A stretch of DNA of 64,000 bases. It comes from Flavobacteriaceae bacterium PS02338. GTDB taxonomy: Bacteria > Bacteroidota > Bacteroidia > Sphingobacteriales > Sphingobacteriaceae. Below, piece after piece: positions 37,173 through 45,811 of the stretch; the stretch's first letter is position 1, and every line of letters starts with the position of its first letter. The position numbers were made by a program, and so were the translations under genes. Below the pieces are notes generated by a model. It saw only the letters and a program-made list of their open reading frames with translations. It did not search any database and was not told the origin of the DNA. The stretch covers positions 186,001-250,000 of the forward strand of contig JASCOD010000003.1 of NCBI GenBank assembly GCA_029959615.1, read 5' to 3'.

Positions 37173-37478
37173 TTATGTTGCACTTAATTTTTTTGCCATT
37201 TCATGGGTCATTTCTTCGGCATAAGTACCATAGGCATCCACAAGTACGCCTTTATTCTTACCATCATTGGACGATATGGCATAAATCACGGCATTGTTAT
37301 CAGGACTACTGTCGAGGCTTTCAAACCTATGAGTTTCCGTAACCGTAAAATCCTCCGGTTTTAGTTTCAGGCTCCTTGACGCACAGTACAGGCAGTCCGG
37401 CAACAGACTAAAGTCCATACTGTACCCACGCTGTCTTAGGTCTTTAAGCGCCTGCACCATGTCATTGTACTGTACCAT
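37173..37478 (-). CDS. Small conserved protein (database name PRPP synthetase, probably a misnomer)
   Basis: A 101-residue protein with MVQALKDLRQRGYSMDFSLL, FRVT-like strand TVTETHRFESLDSSPDNNAVIYAI and KGVLVDAYGTYAEEM. It is paralogous to 52407-52745 (same RQRGY, DEAILYAM and GVFVNGYGTYSD blocks). At 100 residues it is far too short for a real phosphoribosylpyrophosphate synthetase (about 310) and lacks its PRPP loop. Both copies sit in metal-resistance operons. Function unknown. Confidence 0.75.
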   Translation of the reverse strand: MVQYNDMVQALKDLRQRGYSMDFSLLPDCLYCASRSLKLKPEDFTVTETHRFESLDSSPDNNAVIYAISSNDGKNKGVLVDAYGTYAEEMTHEMAKKLSAT

Positions 37479-37492
37479 AGCTTTCAGACCTG

Positions 37493-38374
37493 TTATTTAA
37501 TGGTTTCAACGGTACTGCCGCAGGTAAGCATCTGTGAGCCGTAATATGGATTTTTAACGGCATTCTCTTTACTTAGCCAATTGGCTCCCTTACCTCCGTT
37601 GTACATAGGGCAGTGCTGGTAATAAACGGGGGTGTCCTGTTTAGAAACTTTGGCCAGTGTGTAGATGCTTCCCGAAAGTGCCGCAAAAGCACTTCTTTGT
37701 TTTGCAACATCTTTTGATTTTGAAATGCTTTCCGCATGGGCTGTCAAGTCCTGCATCACTTTCATCCAAGCCGTATGTTCCTCTGCCGATAGCTTATTCA
37801 TATCGACTGCTTTAAGGGATGCAGCCAATTCAGCGGCTTTGGCAGATGCGGTCGCCGCATCGGTTTTTATCAAAGCGTCTTTCACTGAAAAGTAGTTGTC
37901 AAATACAGCTTTTAGCTGTGATTGGTTTTGGGCTGCATCTTTGTTAGCGGATGCTGCCATTTGGCCATGGTCGTGATTGCCATGTCCGGCATTCATGTCC
38001 ATTCCCGCCTCTTTGTTTTTGGCAACCGTCTTCACTGGTCTATCATACTGGCAGCAACCAGCCAGTTTAGCATATACGTCATCCGGCGCACGGAACTTCT
38101 CACTGTCATAACCAGCCAAAGCGATACGTTTCAGGATTTCATCCTGATTTGTTTTGTCGCCGTCATAGGTGAGCGTAGCCATCTTGGTATCTTTGTTCCA
38201 GTCCACGCTGGCTACCTTTTTTACGTTACCTGCTTTTTCGATGGTGGTTTTGCACATACCACAATTGCCGTAAATCTTTACGGTTTCTGTTTTCGCATTC
38301 TTGATTTGTGCGAAGCCGTTTATTGATGATAGTAACACGGCGATTACCATCACTATTTTTGATAATGATTTCAT
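37493..38374 (-). CDS. Exported HMA-DUF3347 fusion protein, copper-binding
   Basis: A 293-residue periplasmic protein. A signal peptide (ends NGFAQ) is followed by an HMA domain with GNCGMCKTTIEKAG (CxxC), residues about 27-100; then a CCQYDRP segment, a His/Met linker (GMDMNAGHGNHDHGQM), a DUF3347 domain and the tail YQHCPMYNGGKGANWLS / NPYYGSQMLTCG. So one protein carries three candidate copper sites. It shares the tail with 32637-33302. It leads the operon 38374-33424 and has a hairpin in its leader. Probably a periplasmic copper chaperone or buffer. Confidence 0.86.
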   Translation of the reverse strand: MKSLSKIVMVIAVLLSSINGFAQIKNAKTETVKIYGNCGMCKTTIEKAGNVKKVASVDWNKDTKMATLTYDGDKTNQDEILKRIALAGYDSEKFRAPDDVYAKLAGCCQYDRPVKTVAKNKEAGMDMNAGHGNHDHGQMAASANKDAAQNQSQLKAVFDNYFSVKDALIKTDAATASAKAAELAASLKAVDMNKLSAEEHTAWMKVMQDLTAHAESISKSKDVAKQRSAFAALSGSIYTLAKVSKQDTPVYYQHCPMYNGGKGANWLSKENAVKNPYYGSQMLTCGSTVETIK

Positions 38375-38389
38375 AATAATTACATTTTG

Positions 38390-38418
38390 AGAAACGGGGG
38401 ATTGATAAACCCGTTTCT
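38390..38418. promoter_or_regulatory. Hairpin in the leader of the HMA-DUF3347 gene
   Basis: AGAAACGGG (38390-38398), an 11-nt loop, then CCCGTTTCT (38410-38418), 16 bp upstream of the - strand start codon. On the - strand it could affect translation or mark the end of the preceding transcript. A smaller hairpin (CTATGG/CCATAG) is at 38490-38509, next to the stop of 38512-38898. Confidence 0.45.
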
Positions 38419-38511
38419 GTTTTAAATTTTAAGTAAATGATACAAATAGGGGATTTGCAAAAGCCGGAACAGCTTCTGACAGGACACACCTATGGCTATC
38501 AGGCCATAGTT

Positions 38512-38898
38512 TTAGCTTATTTTAGGCGGTAGCCAAATGGAGAAAAAGCCCGAAGAATAGTAGGCTTCTTTGAAACCGAATTTTTGCTTTTTAGCTGCTG
38601 CTAAGTGATTTTTTGCCTTTAATTCGATTATGGTTGGGACATTTAGGGAAGTGGTTGAAGCACCGCACCTGCAAGAGCTGTGTGAACAGCCGCCCCCGCA
38701 TTTGTCACTTTTGCATTTTTTACAGGATTTGCCCTTGCAACCTTTTTTATGTTCTGATTTTTTGGATTTCTCCTTTGAGCAGGAAGACTGCTCGGTCTTT
38801 GTTGAATTTTTGGAACAGGCATAGCTCTGACTTGGCATCATAAAGAAAACCAAACAGAACAATGTCAAAATGCCTATATGTATTCTATAATTTTTCAA
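38512..38898 (-). CDS. Small Cys/Lys-rich exported protein
   Basis: A 128-residue protein: signal peptide ending SYA, then a dense Cys/Lys block (CSKEKSKKSEHKKGCKGK, CKKCKSDKCGGGC, SSCRC) and a C-terminal segment ending SIWLPPKIS. The ending parallels the IWQPPK end of the small proteins at 3-98 and 51608-51934, so all three may be one loose family attached to metal modules. The Cys block is likely to bind Cu(I) or another soft metal in the periplasm. No named domain recognised. Confidence 0.7.
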   Translation of the reverse strand: MKNYRIHIGILTLFCLVFFMMPSQSYACSKNSTKTEQSSCSKEKSKKSEHKKGCKGKSCKKCKSDKCGGGCSHSSCRCGASTTSLNVPTIIELKAKNHLAAAKKQKFGFKEAYYSSGFFSIWLPPKIS

Positions 38899-39014
38899 CG
38901 CAACAAAGTTACAAATTAGATTGGTTTTTTATATCGTTTTACGTTTTTTTTTTGCTATATGGACAAAAAAATGCCATATACGCAATAACCTATCGCCTTT
39001 TTTCAGAATTGATA

Positions 39015-39072
39015 AAATGCCCTTTTTCAGCAACCCAACCTCATAGAAAATTCGGTCGGAAAAAGGGCATTT
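39015..39072. terminator. Long-stem terminator after the chaperone gene
   Basis: AAATGCCCTTTTTC (39015-39028) pairs exactly with GAAAAAGGGCATTT (39059-39072), a 14-bp stem with a 30-nt loop, starting 16 bp after the stop of 39088-39309. It closes the copA-chaperone transcript on the - strand. Confidence 0.7.
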
Positions 39073-39087
39073 CAAAAAGTTGTTGGC

Positions 39088-39309
39088 TTAGGCGTCCAAA
39101 GGTTCAATTTTGAAGCCTGCCTTTTGCACGGTCGATATTACTTCCTGCTCGGTAATGCCCTCGGACTTCACTGTAAGTACCTTGTCCTTGTTGGCAGTGT
39201 CCACTTCCCAATGGCAGATACCCTCTGCCTTGTCCAAGTGCGGTTTTACAGATGCGATACAACCTCCGCAATTGATGTTCGTCTTGAATTGAAATTGTTT
39301 ATTTTCCAT
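39088..39309 (-). CDS. Copper chaperone, HMA domain (CopZ-like)
   Basis: A 73-residue single HMA domain with the metal loop INCGGCIASV (CxxC) and the KVLTVKSEGITEQEVISTVQKAGF strand-helix end. It probably delivers Cu+ in the cytoplasm to the CopA ATPase encoded just upstream (99-bp gap), the usual copA-copZ arrangement. It lies directly before the terminator at 39015-39072. Confidence 0.88.
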   Translation of the reverse strand: MENKQFQFKTNINCGGCIASVKPHLDKAEGICHWEVDTANKDKVLTVKSEGITEQEVISTVQKAGFKIEPLDA

Positions 39310-39408
39310 TGTTAATAAATTTTAGAGTTATCTGATAATGCAAATTTCCGTACTATTCAGTTCAGTATTGTTGTGTAATTTCTTGTTTGATTTGTGAGAT
39401 TTACTGTT

Positions 39409-41820
39409 TTATTTCTTCCACTTCAACCGCAGGCTGTTACTGACCACGCTCACGCTGCTCAATGTCATTGCCGCACCCGCAATCATCGGGTTGAGCAGGA
39501 AGCCGTTAACAGGGTAAAGGATACCTGCCGCTACCGGAATGCCGATTACGTTGTAGATAAACGCCCAGAACAGGTTTTGCTTGATGGTGGCTACGGTCTG
39601 TTTGGACAAACGTATTGCCTGCGGTATTTTGGTCAGGTCGGATGAAATGATGGTCATCTTGGCTACGTCCATTGCGATGTCGCTGCCTTTGCCCATTGCG
39701 ATACTTACATCGGCTGTTGCCAATGCGGTGCTGTCGTTGATACCATCGCCCACCATTGCCACTACCTTTCCTTTACTTTGCAGTTCTTTCACAAAGTCGG
39801 CTTTGTGCTGTGGCAAAACTTCGGCTTTGTAATGCTTGATGCCTGTCTGCTCCGCAATGGCTTTAGCGGTAGCTTCATTATCTCCGGTCAGCATATACAG
39901 GTCAATGCCCATATCCTGCATTTCCCAGATAGCCTGCACCGATGTTTCCTTAATCTTATCGGCGATAGCAATTACAGCAAGAGCCTGTTTGCTGTTTGCA
40001 AACCAAATAACGGTTTTGGACTGTTTGCCCCATTCTTCGGCCTGGTCTTGTAATTCGCTGGCAATGGCAATGTTGTTTTCTGCCAATAGCTTTTTGTTGC
40101 CTACATAATAGGTTTCGTTGTCATGGTCTGCTTTTGCGCCTTTGCCCGTAATGCTGTCGAACATGGATAAAGAGGTGGCCGCTACATCGTCAAGATGCTT
40201 CACTACGGCTTCTGCCAATGGATGCTCGGATTGCTTTTCGATGCTCAAAAGGATTTCTTTTGCGGTGACCTCATGGTTCAGCCATTTAATGCCCGTTACC
40301 TGTGGTCTTCCCTCGGTGATGGTTCCGGTTTTGTCCAAAACGATGACATTTACTTTTTTGGCAAGTTCCAAACTTTCGGCATCCTTTATCAAAATGCCAT
40401 TTTCAGCACCTTTACCAACGCCTACCATAATAGCGGTGGGTGTCGCTAAGCCTAAAGCACAGGGGCAGGCAATGACCAATACCGTAACGGCTGCCAGCAG
40501 ACCTTGAACAACCCCGTTTTCGCCTCCCAAAATCAACCATAGTGTAAATGTCAGGATGGCAATACCTATCACTGTGGGAACAAAGATGCCCGCAATCCTA
40601 TCGACCAGTTTCTGTACGGGTGCTTTGCTTCCCTGTGCATCCTGCACCATTTTGATGATGTGGGCAAGCATGGTTTCTTTGCCCACTTTTACCGCCTTGA
40701 ACCGGAAGCTGCCTTTTTGGTTAATCGTTCCTGCAAATACTTTTTCTTTTTCTTTTTTCAATACAGGTACAGGCTCACCGCTTAACATACTTTCGTCCAC
40801 ATACGAATTGCCTGATATGACCATGCCGTCTACCGCAATCTTTTCACCGGGCTTTACGAGTATCACATCGCCTGCGCTTACGTCTTCGATAGCGGTTTGC
40901 TTTTCCGTTCCGTCGGCCTGTACCACGATGACCGTTTTTGGCTGCAAGCCCATTAGCTTCTTAATGGCTGAAGAGGTGTTGCCTTTGGCTCTTTCTTCCA
41001 GCAGTTTTCCCAAGAGGATGAATGCGATAATAACGGCTGCCGCTTCAAAATATACGTGGGCGTGCAGTCCCCGTTGATGCCAAAAGTCGGCAAACAGCAT
41101 ATTGAAAACACTGAACAGGTAGGCAATACCTGTACTCAATGCCACCAGCGTATCCATATTGGCGGAACGGTGCTTTGCCTGCTTCCAAGCGTTTACAAAA
41201 AAATCCCTGCCCAACCATATTACAACGGGTGTGGAAAAGAGCCACATTATCGGGTCTGCATAGGGCATATCCATAAAGAACATTCCTATGATTACCACGG
41301 GCAGGGAAAGGATAATTGCCCAAATAGTCTTGTTTTTCAGGGTTCGGAATTTCTTTTCGTGGAAGGCTTCAAGCGTTTCCTGCTGCTTGGTTTCGTCTTC
41401 AATCAATAGGTCGTAACCTACTCCCTGAACCGCTTTTTGCAGGGTGGAGGCATCGGTCATATTGGGCAGATATTCTACGGTAAGATTGCCCGTTGCAAAG
41501 TTCACGGAAGCATTAACTACTCCCGGTTGGTATTTCACAATGCTTTCGGCACTGCCCGCACAGGATGCACAGGTCATACCCAATACAGGAAAAGCACTTT
41601 TAACCGTAGGAACTCCGTAACCTAAATCTTTAATTGCCTTAACAGCTTCGCCTACGGTTTCATTGCTATCTACTGTAATCGCTGCCCTGCGGTTGTTCAG
41701 CTCTACTTTATGGGTTTCTACGCCTTTTACCTGTGCCAATCCCTTTTCAACGATTAATGCACAGTGTTCGCTTTCTACATCCTCCAACGGAATGTATATA
41801 TTTTCTCTGTTTGTCGCCAT
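39409..41820 (-). CDS. copA: Copper-exporting P1B-1 ATPase
   Basis: An 803-residue Cu+ exporter from ATG at 41820; an in-frame TTG at 41847 is less likely. It has two N-terminal HMA domains: the first (residues 8-70) has SEHC in place of CxxC, so its metal site is degenerate, and the second has GMTCASC (Cys84, Cys87). The TM6 motif CPCALGLATP, DKTGTITEG and GDGINDSTAL complete the P1B-1 signature. It is followed by the chaperone gene and preceded, 89 bp away, by a co-directional HMA-AraC regulator gene. Confidence 0.93.
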   Translation of the reverse strand: MATNRENIYIPLEDVESEHCALIVEKGLAQVKGVETHKVELNNRRAAITVDSNETVGEAVKAIKDLGYGVPTVKSAFPVLGMTCASCAGSAESIVKYQPGVVNASVNFATGNLTVEYLPNMTDASTLQKAVQGVGYDLLIEDETKQQETLEAFHEKKFRTLKNKTIWAIILSLPVVIIGMFFMDMPYADPIMWLFSTPVVIWLGRDFFVNAWKQAKHRSANMDTLVALSTGIAYLFSVFNMLFADFWHQRGLHAHVYFEAAAVIIAFILLGKLLEERAKGNTSSAIKKLMGLQPKTVIVVQADGTEKQTAIEDVSAGDVILVKPGEKIAVDGMVISGNSYVDESMLSGEPVPVLKKEKEKVFAGTINQKGSFRFKAVKVGKETMLAHIIKMVQDAQGSKAPVQKLVDRIAGIFVPTVIGIAILTFTLWLILGGENGVVQGLLAAVTVLVIACPCALGLATPTAIMVGVGKGAENGILIKDAESLELAKKVNVIVLDKTGTITEGRPQVTGIKWLNHEVTAKEILLSIEKQSEHPLAEAVVKHLDDVAATSLSMFDSITGKGAKADHDNETYYVGNKKLLAENNIAIASELQDQAEEWGKQSKTVIWFANSKQALAVIAIADKIKETSVQAIWEMQDMGIDLYMLTGDNEATAKAIAEQTGIKHYKAEVLPQHKADFVKELQSKGKVVAMVGDGINDSTALATADVSIAMGKGSDIAMDVAKMTIISSDLTKIPQAIRLSKQTVATIKQNLFWAFIYNVIGIPVAAGILYPVNGFLLNPMIAGAAMTLSSVSVVSNSLRLKWKK

Positions 41821-41908
41821 ATTTGCCTGCTTTAATTTACAATGCAAAATTGGCTATTATAATTATGGGTACTGTTGTGAAATTTTGGATTTGATTTGTA
41901 AGATTTAC

Positions 41909-42472
41909 TTACACTTTATCCAACGGTTTTCTTTTATCCTCTTTAATCTGTTTGAAATGGCTTGGTGTTAGCCCGGTAACTTTTTTAAACTGGTTACTCA
42001 AATATGCCACGCTCGAATAATTTAGGCGGTTCGCAATCTCACTTAATGACAACTCATCATACACCAACAATTCTTTGACTTTCTCCACCTTTTGGGCGAT
42101 AAAGTATTTTTCAATGGTTGTACCCTCTACCTCTGAAAACAGATTGGACAGGTAATTGTAATCGTGATGCAATTTGTCACTCAATACATCGGAAAGGTTG
42201 GTTTTTACATCACTATCCTGATGGTGTACCAGGTCAATGATAATGTTCTTTATCTTTTCTATTATCCTGCCTTTTTTATCGTCAATTACTTCAAATCCTA
42301 ATGGCTCTAAAGTTTTGGACAAATTCTCTTTTTCCAGAGATGTTATTTCTTTGGAAAGAATAACTTCGCCCAGTTTTATATTTTTAGCATCTAATCCCAG
42401 TTTTTCCAATTCGTTTTGTACCACCATAATGCAACGGTCGCAAACCATATTTTTAATAAAGATTGTATTCAT
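41909..42472 (-). CDS. AraC-type regulator with N-terminal HMA-like metal-sensing domain
   Basis: A 187-residue protein. Residues 1-65 resemble an HMA domain with FIKNMVCDRCIMVVQNEL (Cys11, Cys14); residues about 90-187 are an AraC double HTH (LLVYDELSLSEIANRLNYSSVAYLSNQFKKVTGLTPSHFKQ). It probably senses Cu+ through the CxxC and activates the copper genes; the domain fusion is known in Bacteroidota copA loci. The gene lies upstream of copA in the same direction with an 88-bp gap, consistent with joint or autogenous control. Confidence 0.86.
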   Translation of the reverse strand: MNTIFIKNMVCDRCIMVVQNELEKLGLDAKNIKLGEVILSKEITSLEKENLSKTLEPLGFEVIDDKKGRIIEKIKNIIIDLVHHQDSDVKTNLSDVLSDKLHHDYNYLSNLFSEVEGTTIEKYFIAQKVEKVKELLVYDELSLSEIANRLNYSSVAYLSNQFKKVTGLTPSHFKQIKEDKRKPLDKV

Positions 42473-42587
42473 ATTTATTTACTGACTACGTTTAGTATTT
42501 AATACATAAGCAATAAACAAATTTACAATTTAAGTTTAATTACTCTGACTTCTTGCCAAGAGGAATAAAGCCTGTGTACATATATAC

Positions 42588-43412
42588 TTACTGTTTTTCA
42601 TCTTGTTCGTCCATTTTCTTTATCAGTGCTTCACACAGCCTGTCGAGGAATTTCGTTCGGTTTATTTTGCGGGCTTTAAGTTCCATAAACGTATGGTAAA
42701 AGTCGCCTAACTCAATATTGAAGGCATCTTCAAACGTTTTGGCTATCAATTTTATTTCTGTATTCCCATTGTTAAATGCACCGTGGGAGTACAGTGCATA
42801 AATGAGTTCCGTGAGTGCAGTTGTGCTTGCTGTCCATATCAACGAATTATCTGAAACCTTTTTAACGTTGATGTTATTTAACCTGTCTTCCAAATATACC
42901 TGTATCAGGTCATTAGCAATTATCTTGGCAACCTTATAATCGTGCGAAGTAGAAAAGCGATGGTCTGCCTCAAAATAAAAAGTGTCTAACCGTAGTCTTA
43001 TATCGTGCTTGCCACGTACAAAAAATTGTTCGTCAAAGAAAGAATTATTGCTACGGTAATACTTATAAAAATCAAGGTTATTTTCAAAGAACCTTTTTAG
43101 CTTTTTCAGTTCTTTGACAAAATATTTCTTGGTACGCTTATTTCCATACGGTCTTCTCGTTTCGATTTTATAGATGGCATTATAATAGATGAGCTTTGAA
43201 ACGATAATTGGCTTTTGATATTTAAAAAAGCGAATTTCTTCATCAACATTCTTAAATCCTCTTTTTAAAATATATTTTTTTACGTCGAATAAACATTTGA
43301 TAATAAGTTGTATAACTGCTTCAATGCGTTCTATCGAACAGTCTGCTTCAATCTCAAATTCTTTGATTTCGTTTTCCAGCTTAGCCAGCGTTTCGTTATA
43401 AAATTTATCCAT
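42588..43412 (-). CDS. rteC: RteC-family regulator (copy 3)
   Basis: A 274-residue RteC homologue closely matching copy 2 (27798-28619): FFKYQKPIIVSKLIYYNAIYKIETRRPYG, FYKYYRSNNSFFDEQFFVRGKHDIR and the DFYHTFMELKARKINRTKFLDRL end. The N-terminal 70 residues are the least conserved. It lies at the right edge of the copper island in the same orientation as copy 2, producing a direct repeat of about 0.8 kb around 14 kb of copper genes. It is unlikely to be the main excision regulator, which is better matched by copy 1. Confidence 0.9.
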   Translation of the reverse strand: MDKFYNETLAKLENEIKEFEIEADCSIERIEAVIQLIIKCLFDVKKYILKRGFKNVDEEIRFFKYQKPIIVSKLIYYNAIYKIETRRPYGNKRTKKYFVKELKKLKRFFENNLDFYKYYRSNNSFFDEQFFVRGKHDIRLRLDTFYFEADHRFSTSHDYKVAKIIANDLIQVYLEDRLNNINVKKVSDNSLIWTASTTALTELIYALYSHGAFNNGNTEIKLIAKTFEDAFNIELGDFYHTFMELKARKINRTKFLDRLCEALIKKMDEQDEKQ

Positions 43413-43748
43413 CCGTTATCCTAAATCTATTTTTTAAACAATAATAGAGAAGCCCAAATACTGTCATATTTGAAAGAAATTTGCATTTTCGGGTTTCTCT
43501 TTTGGAACTTTGGTTTTTGCTCGATACAGAACTAATAAGTCCATTTTTAGTGATAGGGATAGATATAATAGTGTCTAATTTTATGTATATCAAAGCAATA
43601 AGACACAGAGCTAAAAAATATCCCAAAAAGTATCATAAAGAGCGAAGGTCTTTTCTTCTTCTTCTTCTCCTTCGACAAATTGACATTTGATAACTTTTGC
43701 CTTTCTTACGAATTGTCTGTTTTATTCATCATTAGGATGTTCTATTCT
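43413..43748. other. 336-bp gene-less stretch
   Basis: Very AT-rich spacer between rteC copy 3 and the second Zn/Cd ATPase. A short perfect inverted repeat (CAAATA CTGTCA TATTTG, 43455-43472) lies 43 bp upstream of rteC. A 69-codon + strand frame inside it has no family features. It must hold the rteC promoter and the end of the czc transcript. Confidence 0.5.
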
Positions 43749-45794
43749 TTAAAATTTCATCCTTTGTATACGTACAGCGTTTAAAATTGCCAATAAAGCC
43801 ACACCAACATCAGCAAAAACGGCTTCCCACATTGTGGCTAAACCACCTGCGCCAAGTACTAAAAAGATTGCTTTTACAGCAAATGCTAAAATGATATTTT
43901 GCCAAACTATTTTTTTTGTTTGCTTGCCTATATTGATTGCCATCGGGATTTTGCTTGGCTTATCATCCTGAATAACCACATCTGCAGTTTCGATGGTGGC
44001 ATCACTTCCTAAACCACCCATTGCAATTCCTACATCGCTCAAAGCTACTACTGGTGCGTCGTTCACGCCATCGCCTACGAATGCTACGGTTTCGTTTTGG
44101 GCTTTTATTTCTTTTACTTTATTTACTTTGTCTTCGGGTAATAAATCGCCAAAGGCATTATTAATTCCTAATTTATCGGCAACAAATTTTACAACGGTGC
44201 TTTTGTCTCCGCTCAACATTGTGGTTTTTACACCTAATGCTTTCAGTTTGTCAATTGTAAGCTGTGCATCTTCTTTGATGCTGTCTGCAATGGTAATATA
44301 TCCTGCAAATTTTCCATCGTAAGCAATGGCAATTAAGGTATAAACAATTGTGGCTGGGTCTAAATCATATTTGATGTTAAATTGATCCAGCAACTTAAAA
44401 TTCCCTACCAATAATTCTTTTCCGTTTACATTGGCTTTCAAACCGTGACCTGCAATTTCTTCGGTATTGTCTAACCTTATTGAGTTATCAATTTCGCCTA
44501 CGTATTGATGAATAGCGGTCGCGACCGGATGTGTACTTTGGCTTTCTAAAGCGTTGACCATTTTCAGGATTTCATCTTTATTAAATTCAGATTTTAATAC
44601 CACTTCTTGTACCTTGAAAACGCCCTCGGTCATTGTACCCGTTTTGTCCATCACTACGTTTTTAATATCGGCAATGGCATCTAAAAAGTTGCTTCCTTTA
44701 AACAAAATTCCATTTTTGGAAGCTGCTCCAATTCCACCAAAATAACCCAAAGGAATACTGATAACCAAAGCACAAGGACAAGAAATAACCAAAAACACCA
44801 ATGCTCTGTACAACCACTGACTAAATACATAATCGCTCACAAAAAAATAAGGAATTATGGTAATTAGCACTGCCAACAATACAACAATCGGTGTGTATAT
44901 TTTTGCGAATTTTCGAATGAATAATTCTGTTGGTGCTTTTTGTGCAGTGGCATTTTGTACCAATTCCAAAATTTTAGAAAGTTTGCTATCAGTATAAGCA
45001 GTCGTTACTTTTACCTGTGCAACGGTGTTTAAATTTATCATTCCTGCCAAAACATTTTCGCCTTTTGTTTTTGTGTCTGGCTTACTTTCTCCGGTTAATG
45101 CTGCGGTGTTGAATGATGCCGTTTCGGACAATAATTCGCCGTCCAATCCTAATTTTTCACCAGGTTTTAATTGTATTATCTCTCCTATAGTAACGTTTTC
45201 CGCTTTTACAACTGTTGTTTGCTTGTCTTGTAAAATGGTTACTACATCAGGTCGTTGGTCGAGTAAAGATTTGATATTTGTTTTAGCTCTCTTTACTGCC
45301 AATGTTTGGAATACTTCGCCAACAGCATAGAACAACATTACAGCAACACCCTCGGGGTATTCACCAATAGTAAAGGCTCCAATAGTAGCAATACTCATTA
45401 GTAAAAATTCTGAAAAAACATCGCCTTTACCAATACTTTCAAAAGCTTCTTTTATTACAGGAAATCCGACTGGTGCATAAGCTATTATATACCAAACAGC
45501 TCTTACCCAACCTTGAAACCATTCAGGTTTCAAGGCATTGTCTAAGTAAATAGCAATTAGCAATAGTACCAAAGAAATAATTCCGGGTAAAAACATTCTA
45601 ATAACACTAATTTTATCTATTACTTTACTTCGTTCATTACTCTTTTTGCTGACTTTTTCATCCGTTGAGCAACAAACATCTTCAGCACTTTGCTCTACAT
45701 TTGTTTGGGGATTGTTTTTGTTTTCCTCCGTGCAGCAGAGTTGTTTGCCGTTTGCATCATAAATATGCTTGTGGTTTTTATCTGTATTTATCAT
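43749..45794 (-). CDS. Zn/Cd/Pb-exporting P1B-type ATPase, second copy
   Basis: A 681-residue paralogue of 6217-8253, nearly identical from the first membrane helix to the C-terminus (SCPCALVISIPLGYFGG, DKTGTMTEGVFKVQEVVLK, GDGVNDAPVVALSDVG). The first 65 residues differ: the first copy has His/Asp clusters, this one has Cys pairs (LCCTEEN, EDVCCSTDEK) and a basic linker. The metal-sensing or metal-loading tail has therefore diverged while the transport core is conserved. It ends the czc transcript on the - strand, 17 bp after czcB. Confidence 0.93.
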   Translation of the reverse strand: MINTDKNHKHIYDANGKQLCCTEENKNNPQTNVEQSAEDVCCSTDEKVSKKSNERSKVIDKISVIRMFLPGIISLVLLLIAIYLDNALKPEWFQGWVRAVWYIIAYAPVGFPVIKEAFESIGKGDVFSEFLLMSIATIGAFTIGEYPEGVAVMLFYAVGEVFQTLAVKRAKTNIKSLLDQRPDVVTILQDKQTTVVKAENVTIGEIIQLKPGEKLGLDGELLSETASFNTAALTGESKPDTKTKGENVLAGMINLNTVAQVKVTTAYTDSKLSKILELVQNATAQKAPTELFIRKFAKIYTPIVVLLAVLITIIPYFFVSDYVFSQWLYRALVFLVISCPCALVISIPLGYFGGIGAASKNGILFKGSNFLDAIADIKNVVMDKTGTMTEGVFKVQEVVLKSEFNKDEILKMVNALESQSTHPVATAIHQYVGEIDNSIRLDNTEEIAGHGLKANVNGKELLVGNFKLLDQFNIKYDLDPATIVYTLIAIAYDGKFAGYITIADSIKEDAQLTIDKLKALGVKTTMLSGDKSTVVKFVADKLGINNAFGDLLPEDKVNKVKEIKAQNETVAFVGDGVNDAPVVALSDVGIAMGGLGSDATIETADVVIQDDKPSKIPMAINIGKQTKKIVWQNIILAFAVKAIFLVLGAGGLATMWEAVFADVGVALLAILNAVRIQRMKF

Positions 45795-45811
45795 CGTTTA
45801 GTTATTTTTGG

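Noticed and set aside
37173..37478. Annotation as phosphoribosylpyrophosphate synthetase
   Set aside because: The protein is only 101 residues and lacks the PRPP-binding loop; the name appears to be a propagated database label.
43481..43690. A 69-codon + strand frame between rteC copy 3 and the ATPase
   Set aside because: Low-complexity Leu/Lys composition in very AT-rich DNA with no ribosome-binding context or recognisable family.
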